Made by a program: the position numbers and the translations under genes
Shown here: positions 36,093 through 45,532 of the stretch, piece by piece
Layout: every line of letters begins with the position of its first letter
Numbering within the stretch: the first letter of the stretch is position 1
The notes under the pieces: generated by a model
Told to the model about the DNA's origin: nothing
The model's input: the letters and a program-made list of their open reading frames with translations, nothing else
Database searches by the model: none
DNA from: an uncultured bacterium
GTDB lineage: Bacteria; Verrucomicrobiota; Kiritimatiellia; CAIKKV01; CAITUY01
Direction: 5' to 3'
Length of the DNA stretch: 64,000 nt
NCBI GenBank assembly: GCA_903895695.1
Contig: CAITUY010000031.1
Span: 18,689-82,688 of the forward strand

Positions 36093-36639
36093 TGCGGGCC
36101 GGGACACCGATGGCAATGGAGTGGGGCGGCACGTCTTCCAGCACCACGGCGTTGGCCCCGATGGCGCTGTCGTGGCCCACGGTCACGCGACCCAGAATGC
36201 ATGCGCCGCACCCGATATCCACGCGGTCTTCCACGATCGGCAGGCGGTCGGGCTCGCCGGCGCGGCGGCTTCCGATCGTTGTGTTCTGGCGGATGTGAAC
36301 GTCGTCGCCGATGCGCACGGCTGTGATGACGATACCGCTGTGGTGCCAGATGCGAACCCGGCGGCCAAGCTCGACGGCCGGATGGATGCTGATGCCGCAT
36401 GTCCACTGGACGAAGCGGGCCGCGGCTAGGTAGACGAGGGAAAAGGGAGCCCGGAGGAGGCGCGGGCGGATTCGCTGGATGCGCCGGCCGAACCGGTGGA
36501 CCCGGATGGCCCAGAAGCCCTGTTCGAACAGTTTGCACTGGTGGGTGCGGAAATCTTCCGCCCACAGCCCGAACCAGCCGGGCACGGGCTCGCCCGCAGG
36601 CGGGGAGACCGAAGCGTCGTGGGTTGGTACGCCTGCCAT
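36070..36639 (-). CDS. Serine acetyltransferase-like hexapeptide acyltransferase
   Basis: A 189-residue protein. About 90 N-terminal residues contain a helical, amphipathic region (WGLWAEDFRTHQ-like and a hydrophobic RAPFSLVYLAAARFV). The left-handed beta-helix of CysE-type transferases follows: HPAVELGRRVRIWHHSG, HIRQNTTIGSRR, GRVTVGHDSAIGANAVV, and a C-terminal GVPARII. In a glycan locus, acetylation of a sugar is more likely than cysteine synthesis. It is the only minus-strand gene between 1 and 50 kb, and it starts 20 bp from the divergent GT at 36660, so it may have its own control. Confidence 0.85.
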   Translation of the reverse strand: MAGVPTHDASVSPPAGEPVPGWFGLWAEDFRTHQCKLFEQGFWAIRVHRFGRRIQRIRPRLLRAPFSLVYLAAARFVQWTCGISIHPAVELGRRVRIWHHSGIVITAVRIGDDVHIRQNTTIGSRRAGEPDRLPIVEDRVDIGCGACILGRVTVGHDSAIGANAVVLEDVPPHSIAIGVPARIIPRPPS

Positions 36640-36659
36640 GGGACGGCACTCTAACAGCC

Positions 36660-37823
36660 ATGAACGTTCTTTTCCATTGTTTTGAATTCCCGCCGCAGGC
36701 GGGCGGCGTCGGCAGCTACGTGGCCAACATGGCCGCGAGCCTGCGCGCGACGGGCCACGGTGTAACCGTCGTGACCGGCCGGTGGAACGATCTGCCTGCG
36801 CGCGAGGAGGGGCCCTGGGGCGTGGTGTACCGGCTGTACCGCCGTGAGGACATGTACGCGCCGCACATCGCCCGGGAGGTGCTGGACATTGCCGCCCGGC
36901 ATCGCGCGGATGTCATCGAGGGGGCGGATCACTACGGGGAGGCGTCGGCGTTGTTCTCCTGCGCCAACCGGCCCCCGGTGGTCGTCAGGATCCACGGCAG
37001 CAACCCGATCCGTATCGTGCAGAACGCACAGGTCTACCGGCCGTGGCAGTGGCTGACGGTCCGCCTCGCCCATGCCCGGAACTGGAAGCAGACCCTGCAT
37101 GAACGCCGCGCCATCCAGGATGCGGACATGGTCATCGCCCCGTGCGGCCGCATGCTTGAGGAAGTGGAACGCCAGGGGCTTCGGCTGCCCGCCAAGCGGG
37201 GGGTCGTGCCCAACCCGGCCCCGGCGCTGGCCGTTGCCTCCCCGGCGGATGAGTCCGCGGACCCGCTGATTTTCCTTCCCGCCCGGCTCGAGATCCGGAA
37301 GGGCATCCAGTACCTTCGGGCGCTGCTCGATCGCCTGATTCCCCGTTTTCCCTCGCTGGTTCTCGAGATCGCCGGCGATGACTCCTATGCCCGCGGCCTG
37401 GGGTCCCTCCAGGCCTGGCTCATCGAGCAGATGGGCGAACATCGGTCCCATCTCCGGTTTCTGGGCGTGTTGAGTCCGGCCGACATGGCCCGGGCCTATG
37501 GCCGCGCCTGGGTCGTGATCCTGCCGTCGCGGTGGGACAATTTCCCCACGGTCCTGCTGGAGGCGATGGCCCGCGCGAAGCCTGTGGTGTCCAGCCCGAA
37601 TGGGGGAATGCCCGAAATGCTTGAAGGCACGCTGTGCAGGACTGTGGATCCCGGCTCGCCGGCCTTCGCCGACGAGGTGGCGCGGCTCCTCGGCGATGCC
37701 GAGTTGCGCCGGCGGGCCGGGGAAAGCATGCGCGCCAAGACCGAGCGGGCCTATTCGCCGCCTGTCGTAGTCGGTGAATACGTACGGTTGTTATCCGCCT
37801 GGGGAGTGGGCGCGCCACGATGA
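36660..37823 (+). CDS. GT4-family glycosyltransferase
   Basis: A 387-residue GT-B transferase. The N-terminus FHCFEFPPQAGGVGSYV is the classic GT4 acceptor-domain start. The C-terminal domain has LPARLEIRKGIQYL and the donor motif LPSRWDNFPTVLLEAMARAKPVV with SSPNGGMPEML. ATG 36660 directly follows a short intergenic stretch; the longer open frame upstream is antisense to the acyltransferase. It is probably one step of glycan chain growth. Confidence 0.9.
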   Translation: MNVLFHCFEFPPQAGGVGSYVANMAASLRATGHGVTVVTGRWNDLPAREEGPWGVVYRLYRREDMYAPHIAREVLDIAARHRADVIEGADHYGEASALFSCANRPPVVVRIHGSNPIRIVQNAQVYRPWQWLTVRLAHARNWKQTLHERRAIQDADMVIAPCGRMLEEVERQGLRLPAKRGVVPNPAPALAVASPADESADPLIFLPARLEIRKGIQYLRALLDRLIPRFPSLVLEIAGDDSYARGLGSLQAWLIEQMGEHRSHLRFLGVLSPADMARAYGRAWVVILPSRWDNFPTVLLEAMARAKPVVSSPNGGMPEMLEGTLCRTVDPGSPAFADEVARLLGDAELRRRAGESMRAKTERAYSPPVVVGEYVRLLSAWGVGAPR

Positions 37824-37848
37824 ACCGGGCCTGCGAACAAAGGCTGCC

Positions 37849-38670
37849 ATGAACATCAGCGTCGTCACGCCCACGTTTAACCAGGCGAAGACCATCCGCG
37901 AGACGTTCGACAGCGTCCTGGCGCAGGAGTTGGGGCCCGCGCTGGAGTACATCGTCATGGACGGGCTGTCCACCGATGGCACCCGCGAGATTGTGGAGGA
38001 GTACATCCCCCGCTTCACCGCCCAGGGCATCCGGCTCACGACGGTTCGCGAAAAAGATGGCGGGCAGTCCGACGCCATCAACAAAGGCTGGGCCCGGGCC
38101 ACGGGGGACGTCGTGGCCTTTCTGAACTCGGACGACCTTTACGAACCCGGCGCACTCCGCGCGGTCATGGCGTTCTTCGATCAGCATCCGGGGACCCTCT
38201 GGGCCTACGGCGGCTGGCGCCTCATTGCGAGCGACGGCACCCTACACACCACCACGCAGCCTCGCCGGTACAGTCGGGCAAAGCTGCTGAACCACTCTAT
38301 TCTCGGGCAGCCGAGCGTATTCTTCCGGAGGCAGCTGCTGGGCGAAGTTGGCATGCTCAAGCCGGACCTGCATCTGGCCATGGACTACGACCTCTGGTTG
38401 CGGTTCGCCCGAAAATACGACGCCGGCATCATTGATGCCGTCCTGTCGCGCATGCGCTACACGCCGGACGCAAAGAGCTCGTCGCGGACGCAGGCCCAAC
38501 TCATCGAGATCGTGCGCGTCGGCACCCAGCACACCCGGCCGGTGAGTTGGCGGCGATTGATGCAGTACTTCTACTACCTGCGGGGGTTGGCGGTTGTCTT
38601 GCTGCGCATCAACACCCCGCGGCGCGTTGAAACGAGTCGCAGATGGGCCGCCCTCTGGCGGTCGCGGTAG
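37849..38670 (+). CDS. GT2-family glycosyltransferase
   Basis: A 273-residue GT-A transferase: ISVVTPTFNQAKTIRETF at the start, MDGLSTDGT, the KDGGQSDAINKGW and NSDDLYEPGA segments (DxD), and MDYDLWLRFARKYD near the acceptor site. It is related to the minus-strand GT2 at 50318-51115 (VTPNFN, NKG and NADD motifs). ATG 37849 is used because the upstream 25 codons do not fit the family. Confidence 0.9.
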   Translation: MNISVVTPTFNQAKTIRETFDSVLAQELGPALEYIVMDGLSTDGTREIVEEYIPRFTAQGIRLTTVREKDGGQSDAINKGWARATGDVVAFLNSDDLYEPGALRAVMAFFDQHPGTLWAYGGWRLIASDGTLHTTTQPRRYSRAKLLNHSILGQPSVFFRRQLLGEVGMLKPDLHLAMDYDLWLRFARKYDAGIIDAVLSRMRYTPDAKSSSRTQAQLIEIVRVGTQHTRPVSWRRLMQYFYYLRGLAVVLLRINTPRRVETSRRWAALWRSR

Positions 38671-38676
38671 TCCGGC

Positions 38677-39240
38677 ATGAAGACGACCTGGCGGCACATC
38701 GGGATCCAAGCGGCGGGGTGGGGCCGTACCTTGGCCTGGCTGGCAGCGGCCGCGCTCCTGGCGCGGACGGCTTTCTGGCTTTACGGGTGGTTGTCGCCCT
38801 GCGGCGCCGTGGCTACCATCTACCGTGGCGAGGCCTTTCAGAAAGCGCGCTGGATCTGCTGCCTGCGCCGTCTCGAATATGGGTGCGAGGGGCGCCCGGC
38901 GCCGTTCGTCTCCCGCGACCGGTATTCGATGCGCATCAAGGCACGGCTATACGTGCCGAAGACAGCCGTGTACGATTTTGCCACTCTCAGCGATGATGGG
39001 ATTCGCATCCGGATCGATGGCCAGCCGCTGATCGACAACTGGAGGGAGCAGGATTTCTATCGCAGCGGCCGATCGGCCAGCCGAGAGTTGAGCGCCGGGT
39101 TCCACGAGTTGGGCGTGGAATTCTGCAACTTCCGGGGGGCAGCCCGTTTTCGCGTCGAATGGTGTGGCGGCCCGATCCCGCCGCGGACGGTCCTGGGTCC
39201 CCCTTATCTCTGCAAGCCTCCCTGGAAGGATCGCTGGTGA
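38677..39240 (+). CDS. Membrane-anchored PA14-like domain protein
   Basis: A 187-residue protein: a cytoplasmic N-terminus with basic residues, one transmembrane helix (about 16-43) and an extracytoplasmic domain resembling PA14. The pattern VPKTAVYDFATLSDDGIRIRIDG, then NW...GFHELGVEF and FRVEWCGGPI, is the PA14/GLEYA signature. PA14 domains bind carbohydrate. It resembles the protein at 45533-46084, and both sit directly upstream of glycosyltransferase genes. The TGA overlaps the GTG of the next gene. Confidence 0.75.
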   Translation: MKTTWRHIGIQAAGWGRTLAWLAAAALLARTAFWLYGWLSPCGAVATIYRGEAFQKARWICCLRRLEYGCEGRPAPFVSRDRYSMRIKARLYVPKTAVYDFATLSDDGIRIRIDGQPLIDNWREQDFYRSGRSASRELSAGFHELGVEFCNFRGAARFRVEWCGGPIPPRTVLGPPYLCKPPWKDRW

Positions 39241-41102
39241 GCACGGCGCATCTACTTGCGGCGTTCGCCATGATGGCATCCTGCGGCGCGCTGAACGTCA
39301 TCCCGGCGCTGGCCCTGGTGGGACGCTTCCCGCTGCCGCGGGCGTCCTTGAATGCTTGCGCCCTGGCCCTGGGGTGGATGGCGGTGACCACGCTTGAGAT
39401 GCTGGGCGCGGGGGGCTTGGGCTGGTTGCGGCCATGGCCGCTGGCGGGTCTGTCACTCGTTGTCGCGGTCATCGTTGCGGCCCTGGGCCGTCCCCTGCTG
39501 CGCCAGGGCATGGGTTGTCTGGCGTGCTCCTGGCGGGCGATGCGCCATGGGGCAAAGGCGGCACCTGCGGCGGCGTGCTTGCTGGCTGCAGTCGCGACGG
39601 TCGTATTGACCCGGCAACTGGTCCACATCTGGTTCCTGCCGCCTTACGTTTACGATGCGTTGGTTTACCATTTGCCACGGGTCGCCGACTGGGTCCGCGA
39701 AGGCCGGCTGGTCATGCCGAATACGCCGGTGCTTCGCTGCTGGTGGCCGGCCAATTTCGAACTGCTGCAGGCCTGGGTCGCCGTGTTCTTCCATCACGAC
39801 GCCTTGGTCGAACTCCCCGGCCTCGTGCCCTACGCGGCAGCGATGGGCGGCGTCTTCGCGCTCTCGCGGGCCGCGTCGTTGACCCGACGGCAGGCGGCGG
39901 GCCTGGCCCTTGCCTGCGCATTGACGCCGGCCATCTTGATGCAGGCGGTCTCGTGCAAGAATGATCTGGCCGTCACGGCGGTCTATGTTTGGTTGCTGGC
40001 CGTATGGATCGAGGCGGACCGCGATGCCGGTCCGGACCCGTCCCGCCTATTCTGGTCCGTGGTCGCCGTCGCGTGGGGAGTGGGCGTCAAACCCTACCTG
40101 GTGCCCATGGTCGCGGGTCTGCTGCCGCTGTTCGGCTGGATCCTCTGGCAACGGCATCGGGCGGCGCTACCAATCATGGGGGCCGGTTCACGAAGCGACC
40201 GGCGGTGGCTGTTGATGGCGGCCGTCGCGGTTGCTCCTCTTGCCGGCTTCTGGTATGCGCGCAATGTGCTTCTTTTCGGGAACCCGCTGTATCCGGTTGC
40301 CGCGACCATCGGCCCGTGGCACTTGCCCGGCATGAAAGGGCTCTATCAACAGGGTTCCTTCTCGTTGCATTCACTCGCGTCGACGACGCGGGCGCTGGTG
40401 GGCAACAAGCTCTGGGATGCGGGACAACCCTTCAACCCCGAGTTGGGCAACATGGCCGGCTGGGGCTGGTTCGTCGTTGTCTGCGGCATTCCGCTATCCG
40501 CACTGGCGTTGCGTGATGCCTGGTTCAGGCGTTTGGCGCTGACGTTCGGCCTGTCTTTCGCCCTGCTCTTCGGCTCGGTCAATCCCGATCCGTGGAACAT
40601 GCGGTTCGCTCTTTGGGCGCCCGTCCTGTTTGTGGTTGGAGTCGGGATTGCCCTGCGGGAGATGGTCAATCCCGATATTCGCCGCGCGTTTATCTGGCTG
40701 GCCGCCCTGATGTGCCTGCTCAACGTCGTCGGCACGCTTAACAACGGCTATTACCGGCACGAGGAGTGGCGCGCGCAGAGGCGGAGACCGTTGGAGGAAC
40801 GGAGCCCGATGACAGGCTGGGATGTCCAGATGGCCCGTCTCCCGATTGATGCGGTCGTCGCCTATCGGATGGGTGACAATGATCCCCTGTACCTGCTTTA
40901 TGGTCCGTCACTGCGGCGTCGCCCCGTGTTCTTGCCGACCATTAGGGATGGGGATGATTTACGGAGCCAGATGATGGCGGCCGGTGCCAAATGGCTTTTC
41001 CTGCTGACCCCCACCGAAGAAGAGGGTGCGGCCATCGCCGACCTGGTGCGCCGCGGGTTGCTACGCAAAGTATCGGATGGCCTGTACCGGCAAGACGGGT
41101 GA
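39237..41102 (+). CDS. Polytopic GT-C-like membrane glycosyltransferase
   Basis: A 621-residue protein with about 12 hydrophobic helices in residues 1-500 and a short soluble tail. PPYVYDALVYHLPRVADW near residue 137 is the acidic first-loop motif of a GT-C subgroup that uses polyprenyl-phosphate sugars. GTG 39237 overlaps the PA14 gene stop (GTGA). The upstream ATG at 39159 would read through the PA14 gene and is rejected. Confidence 0.7.
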   Translation: MSTAHLLAAFAMMASCGALNVIPALALVGRFPLPRASLNACALALGWMAVTTLEMLGAGGLGWLRPWPLAGLSLVVAVIVAALGRPLLRQGMGCLACSWRAMRHGAKAAPAAACLLAAVATVVLTRQLVHIWFLPPYVYDALVYHLPRVADWVREGRLVMPNTPVLRCWWPANFELLQAWVAVFFHHDALVELPGLVPYAAAMGGVFALSRAASLTRRQAAGLALACALTPAILMQAVSCKNDLAVTAVYVWLLAVWIEADRDAGPDPSRLFWSVVAVAWGVGVKPYLVPMVAGLLPLFGWILWQRHRAALPIMGAGSRSDRRWLLMAAVAVAPLAGFWYARNVLLFGNPLYPVAATIGPWHLPGMKGLYQQGSFSLHSLASTTRALVGNKLWDAGQPFNPELGNMAGWGWFVVVCGIPLSALALRDAWFRRLALTFGLSFALLFGSVNPDPWNMRFALWAPVLFVVGVGIALREMVNPDIRRAFIWLAALMCLLNVVGTLNNGYYRHEEWRAQRRRPLEERSPMTGWDVQMARLPIDAVVAYRMGDNDPLYLLYGPSLRRRPVFLPTIRDGDDLRSQMMAAGAKWLFLLTPTEEEGAAIADLVRRGLLRKVSDGLYRQDG

Positions 41103-41137
41103 TGATGTAGCCCAATGCATCGCATCAGATCTGACTT

Positions 41138-41260
41138 ATGCGCCGATTACATATCCGAGTAGCCGTTGAATTCGCTGCTCTCGTCCTTGCCTTATTGTTT
41201 CTCGGCTTGTACGCCGCAACGCAATGGGGTCCGACGCTTAGTTTCTTGCGCGGCGGGTGA
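41138..41260 (+). CDS. 40-residue single-helix membrane peptide
   Basis: A short open frame starting at ATG 41138 and ending with a TGA that overlaps the GTG of the next gene (GTGA at 41257-41260). It encodes a basic N-terminus (MRRLHIRV), one hydrophobic helix (AVEFAALVLALLFLGLYAA) and a short tail. The overlap pattern matches that of real genes in this locus, which supports translation. It could be a small partner of the membrane protein downstream or the remnant of a larger gene. No family is recognised. Confidence 0.4.
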   Translation: MRRLHIRVAVEFAALVLALLFLGLYAATQWGPTLSFLRGG

Positions 41261-43581
41261 CCGACTGTCGCGATGACGCGGAGACTATTGACGTGGCGGT
41301 AAACGCAGAGCACGACGTTGAACTCATGACTCCACACGACCCCCGGATCGGCATGGCGGCACGGAGCGCCTGGTACGCCATGGTGGCTTTGCTGGTGGGT
41401 GCATTTTTTGTGTTGCTCAGGCCGCACGAAGACGCGTTCACGGCGCTCGACCACTCCGCCTATCGGTTGATGGGCAAAGCGTTCGGCGCGGGTCGGGGTT
41501 TCCATGACGTCGATCGGGTCTTAAGGGAGGTCCCAAGGGAATGCCGACTGGGTGTCATGATGCTTCCCTCCATGGACGAGCGCAATAGCCGTGACCGGTC
41601 GTTCCTTGTGCGTTCGCTCGCTTCGTGCGAGACCGAGCCGTTCTTCTACCCGCTGCTGCCGCTGTGCGCGGTGTGGTTTGACCGGCTGGTCCCGGGACCG
41701 GCTTATGATTACTTCGTTCCCATCTGCGGCTGCCTGCTGCTGTTGGCGATGTTCGTTGTCGCCACCCGGGGTGGCGGCCCGCTTGGCGGCGCCTTGGCGC
41801 TGGCGTTGTTCTTTGGCTCGCCCGTATTGACCTGGTGCTTCCGCGGTTTCTATGCCGAGTCGGTGGGTTCCGTGTTGATCGGTATGGCAGTGCTTGGCGT
41901 GCTGAGCGCACCGACTTCGCGGGCGGTGTTCTTCATTGGCTCGTTTGCGTTGGGGCTGGCGACAAGCTTTCACCCGGTGCTGTTTGTGCCTGCCTCAATC
42001 GTTTTCGCCAGTCTGCTGATCGGCGCCGAGACTGGTGTCGGTCGCCGTCTCCTGGGCGGCGGATTGTGTTTCATTGCGGGAGTCCTGCCCCTGATCGTCA
42101 TGACCGCCTGGGTGTGCGCACCCTACGGCGGCCTGGGCCTGGGGAACTTCCTGCTCAATTTCAAGGTCAGTGCCTCACACCGGATCGCCACGGTTTTCGC
42201 CGGCGCTTGCCTGGTGGCGATGGTCGGACTCGTCATGGCCCGGCCGCTGTTTCTGCGGTGGGCAGACCGGCGCCGGTCGCTAGCGTCCATCCTCGGTGCG
42301 GTAGTGTTCGCGATTGTGGCGGTCGTTCCGATGGCCCTGGCGCTCCGGGTTTGGTCGGAAGCGCCACTGGTGCGGGAGGGTCTGCGGGAGCTTTGGGGCG
42401 GAATCCGCTGGCCGTTCGGCGTCCTGCTGGCGTTAGGGGCCGGGTGCGTGCTTTGGAGCGGGACGTGGCGCGCACGGTTTCTCCTGGCCGGGACTCTGGC
42501 GATAGCCCCTGTGTTCGCATACCTCAAGGGCGCGGAACAAATGGGGCTGTGGAGCCAGAGGCGCCTATTACCCCTGCTGGTCATGGGGTGCGCGGTTGTG
42601 ATTCCCGCCGGTGCGGCAACCGTGGCCCACTGGGCTGCCGCTTGCGGCCGACGCCGGGCTTGGGCGATCGGCGGCATCAGTGCCGCCCTCATGGCCGCCG
42701 GCGCGGCCAATGCGCTGCGGTGGCCGGCACCTTACTGGGTCCGCGTGGATCAGGGCGCGGATGCGTGGGTGGCCGGGCTACGCCAGGATCTTGGTTCCCG
42801 CCTGACGCTGTTCGATTACTATCCCTACAGTGTGCCGCTGGCCGTTGACGGCAAAACGCGGGCCCTCGGCCTGGGTGAAAGCGCCCGGAAGCAGGTGCCG
42901 GAACTCATGCGGTGGCTCTCCGGAATTGCTCGACGCGAGCCGGTTGTTGTGGTGACCGCCTATGCGAATCCCGGCGTTGAAGATGAACTGGCCCTGGTTG
43001 AAACCGGCATGCGATCCGTGACGCTCGATCGCGTGAAGAGCAAAGGCGCGTTGCCCGCGGAGCGGGCCTTGCGCACGGTGAGCGTGACGTTGCTCAGGGC
43101 CGAGCCTTTGTCGCCCGATCGGGCGCCGCCTGCACTTCACAAGATTTTCGACGGGGGACCTCTGGCCCTGCGCGGGCCTTGGGGGCGGGCAGAGATGTCG
43201 TTAACCGCGCCGGGCGGCAGCAAGGTGCCCGCCATGTGGAGCCGCGAAGGAAGCGGCGTGGTCGGTCCCGTGCCCCCGGTCGGCGGCTCGGTCCGTGTCG
43301 TCCTGGACGCGGCCGCCGCCCGGGCCGAAGCGCAGACGCTTCTCATCCAGCCACCCTGGTCAACGAACAGCGTTCCTGTAATCGTCCCTTCAAAATACAC
43401 GGAGGCGGAAGTCATGATCCCGCGCCTGGCATCCGCCCAGGAAGAGCCGGCACCTCCCTCCCGGACCGGCATTTACCGGCTTCGCTCCCGAGCCCCCTAC
43501 GACCCTGAGGGCGAAGGCATTCACGGCTTCGAGCGCGACCTTGGCGTACTGGTGCACGCGATCGACATCGCCGTCGAGTAG
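41257..43581 (+). CDS. Large polytopic membrane protein, GT-C-like (GTG start)
   Basis: A 774-residue protein: a hydrophilic N-terminus, about 12 transmembrane helices up to residue 490 or so, and a soluble C-terminal region of about 280 residues. FTALDHSAYRLMGKAF after the first helix holds an acidic residue as in GT-C first loops, and CETEPFFYPLLP follows. The GTG start overlaps the short peptide's stop; ATG codons further in are possible starts. The large extracytoplasmic tail has no recognised motif. A transferase role is inferred from the fold type and place. Confidence 0.6.
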   Translation: MTDCRDDAETIDVAVNAEHDVELMTPHDPRIGMAARSAWYAMVALLVGAFFVLLRPHEDAFTALDHSAYRLMGKAFGAGRGFHDVDRVLREVPRECRLGVMMLPSMDERNSRDRSFLVRSLASCETEPFFYPLLPLCAVWFDRLVPGPAYDYFVPICGCLLLLAMFVVATRGGGPLGGALALALFFGSPVLTWCFRGFYAESVGSVLIGMAVLGVLSAPTSRAVFFIGSFALGLATSFHPVLFVPASIVFASLLIGAETGVGRRLLGGGLCFIAGVLPLIVMTAWVCAPYGGLGLGNFLLNFKVSASHRIATVFAGACLVAMVGLVMARPLFLRWADRRRSLASILGAVVFAIVAVVPMALALRVWSEAPLVREGLRELWGGIRWPFGVLLALGAGCVLWSGTWRARFLLAGTLAIAPVFAYLKGAEQMGLWSQRRLLPLLVMGCAVVIPAGAATVAHWAAACGRRRAWAIGGISAALMAAGAANALRWPAPYWVRVDQGADAWVAGLRQDLGSRLTLFDYYPYSVPLAVDGKTRALGLGESARKQVPELMRWLSGIARREPVVVVTAYANPGVEDELALVETGMRSVTLDRVKSKGALPAERALRTVSVTLLRAEPLSPDRAPPALHKIFDGGPLALRGPWGRAEMSLTAPGGSKVPAMWSREGSGVVGPVPPVGGSVRVVLDAAAARAEAQTLLIQPPWSTNSVPVIVPSKYTEAEVMIPRLASAQEEPAPPSRTGIYRLRSRAPYDPEGEGIHGFERDLGVLVHAIDIAVE

Positions 43582-43613
43582 CGCCGCCCCCATTTCACTA
43601 CCATTGACCGCCC

Positions 43614-43748
43614 ATGAACGCCCCCGTTCCACTGGATGCCCTGCCGGCCCAAGCCGCGGTCAATATCTTCGCCACGGGCTGCCTCGTCCAAGCGCCTGGG
43701 GCGTGGTCCGGGCTTCGGCACGATCTCAAGACCGGAGATGACGCGTGA
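43614..43748 (+). pseudogene. Possible remnant of a GT2 gene start (44 codons)
   Basis: An ATG-led frame of 44 codons whose TGA overlaps the GTG of the next gene. Its first 18 codons match the start of the GT2 gene at 47250 (about 40 of 54 bases, mostly silent or conservative differences; MNAPVPLDALPAQ versus MNAPVSSDALLAR), after which the similarity ends. A likely reading is the leftover 5' end of a duplicated glycosyltransferase gene that once stood ahead of the membrane protein, as at 47250-50316. A short upstream coupling peptide is the alternative. Confidence 0.35.
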
Positions 43749-45487
43749 TTCTGTTTTCAGGCCGGACCCGGTGGGTGCTTTCGTTTCTGGGGCTGACGGT
43801 CCTTGCGTGGGGTCTGCTTCGGTACCAGCACCGTGGCGCCTTTGTCGACCGCGCCTTTGGCGTGGAAGTGGCCAATGGCTGCGTCGCTCAAGCGGTTCGG
43901 TCCGTGACGCACGCCCCGTCGCTCAAGGAGGCCGTCGTGGCGTCGGTGACCGTCGATCGCGGGAGTGGCCGTTTCCGGCCGCTGTTCTACGGCTACATGA
44001 CCGTGTCGTTTGTCGGCAACGCGTTGCGCTATTCGGTGAAGTCGCCCGCGTATGTCCTTCGGCACTTGCCGGAGTATGTGAACGGCGAACTGGTTGGACA
44101 CACGCGCTTTCAACTGGCGGTGCTGGCGGTGGCGATTGCGTGCCTGTCGCTGATGGTCGGCCGGTTGAGCCAGTCCGGCGGCATGGCCCTGGCGTGCGTC
44201 ATCGGCTGTTCTTCGGCTGTTTCCATCGGCGGGAATCTTCTCTTCTGTTTTGCCGACAGCCAGGAGATTTTGATCACCGCGTTGATGGGCGGGTACCTTC
44301 TTGCCTTCAGCCACGCCATCGACGCCGAGCGGATCACCTGGCCGGGCTTACTCGGGCTCACGTTGCTCGCGGGGCTGACCTGTCTGGCGAAGGAGACCGC
44401 CGTCGTGCTGGGAGTCGCCGTCGCGGGGATTACGCTGGTGTTGGTTTGCTGCCGCCTGCTGCAACGCACGCATCGACGCCACTTGCGCGTTCCCCTGATC
44501 GTCGCGCTGGTCCAGACGGGAGCCTGGGGGATCTTGCTGGGCATGGTCTTCCTGTTCCAGCGATCGTTGGCGAGCGGTGTCGCCGATGCGTATTCCAACC
44601 GCTACGGGGGCCTCAACCTCATCACCGTGCAGGCGTCGTTCACGGATTTGTGGCGGGAGCTGTCACAGGATCCCCTGCTCCGCGCCGGGTACGGGTTGTC
44701 GGTCGGCGCGGTCGTGTTGTTGGTGACTGCGTTCAGGCGCCACGTCCTGGTGTTCGATCGACTCCAGCGGCACCTGGCGACCATGATCCTGCTCGTGACC
44801 GCCTGCGGCTTGGGGTGCTTTCTGATTTATCTTCCCTGGCCGGATCACAGCATGAAATACATGCTGACGGCTGAAATGCTGATGCTCGTTGGTGTGACGC
44901 TCGTCTTCTGGGTTGTCACATATCCCGTGCGATGGGCCGTCGGGCGCCACGGCCGCCTGCTCACGAGCCTGGTGGCCTGTTTGGGCGCTCTGTATGCCTT
45001 CATGAACGCCGCGCGCATGAACCAGGAGTTGTATGCCCGGTACTATGACCGCCGTGAGGTGCACGAAGCCATCTGGCAGGACCTCCATGCACGGTTTCCC
45101 TCGTCCCCGCATCCCGTCCGGTGCGTTGTGCTGGTCGACGGACTCCCGCGCGAAAGCGATCCCATCGGATGGGATGACGTGCAGTTGGCGCGCGTGCTCA
45201 ATTATCGCTACGGCTGGAATATACTGCAGGACGGGAAGCCGATAGGCGCCATGAGAATGAGTGGCGTCACCATTGTGCTGAACCAGACGGCGCCGACCGT
45301 GGCTGCCGAGCTTGATTTTCACAGGATCGCCGGCCGGGACTATGATGTCGAGTATCGGGTCGGAAGTCGGGATTCCAATGATGCCGGTCACTCCGTCGCG
45401 GTTCTGCCGGATGCGGACCGTCACGCGACGGTTCGCCGCTTCGCCAATATGACTTTGAGCATATCGAGCCGTTCCGGCGGCCCATGA
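43745..45487 (+). CDS. Polytopic membrane protein, GT-C-like (GTG start)
   Basis: A 580-residue protein with an N-terminal signal-anchor helix, a first-loop region without a clear acidic pair, about ten further helices to residue 430, and a soluble C-terminal part of about 140 residues. The helix distribution resembles the other GT-C-like proteins here. GTG 43745 overlaps the TGA of the remnant frame. No catalytic motif was identified, so a transport or polymerase role is possible. Confidence 0.55.
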   Translation: MILFSGRTRWVLSFLGLTVLAWGLLRYQHRGAFVDRAFGVEVANGCVAQAVRSVTHAPSLKEAVVASVTVDRGSGRFRPLFYGYMTVSFVGNALRYSVKSPAYVLRHLPEYVNGELVGHTRFQLAVLAVAIACLSLMVGRLSQSGGMALACVIGCSSAVSIGGNLLFCFADSQEILITALMGGYLLAFSHAIDAERITWPGLLGLTLLAGLTCLAKETAVVLGVAVAGITLVLVCCRLLQRTHRRHLRVPLIVALVQTGAWGILLGMVFLFQRSLASGVADAYSNRYGGLNLITVQASFTDLWRELSQDPLLRAGYGLSVGAVVLLVTAFRRHVLVFDRLQRHLATMILLVTACGLGCFLIYLPWPDHSMKYMLTAEMLMLVGVTLVFWVVTYPVRWAVGRHGRLLTSLVACLGALYAFMNAARMNQELYARYYDRREVHEAIWQDLHARFPSSPHPVRCVVLVDGLPRESDPIGWDDVQLARVLNYRYGWNILQDGKPIGAMRMSGVTIVLNQTAPTVAAELDFHRIAGRDYDVEYRVGSRDSNDAGHSVAVLPDADRHATVRRFANMTLSISSRSGGP

Positions 45488-45532
45488 CGCCGGGGGTTCC
45501 CCGGTGAAACGCCGCCCGTCCGAGGCATGCTG

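Noticed and set aside
43636..44874. 412-codon plus-strand frame overlapping the membrane protein at 43745
   Set aside because: Arg/Gly-rich shadow with no hydrophobic pattern; the other frame gives a clear membrane protein.
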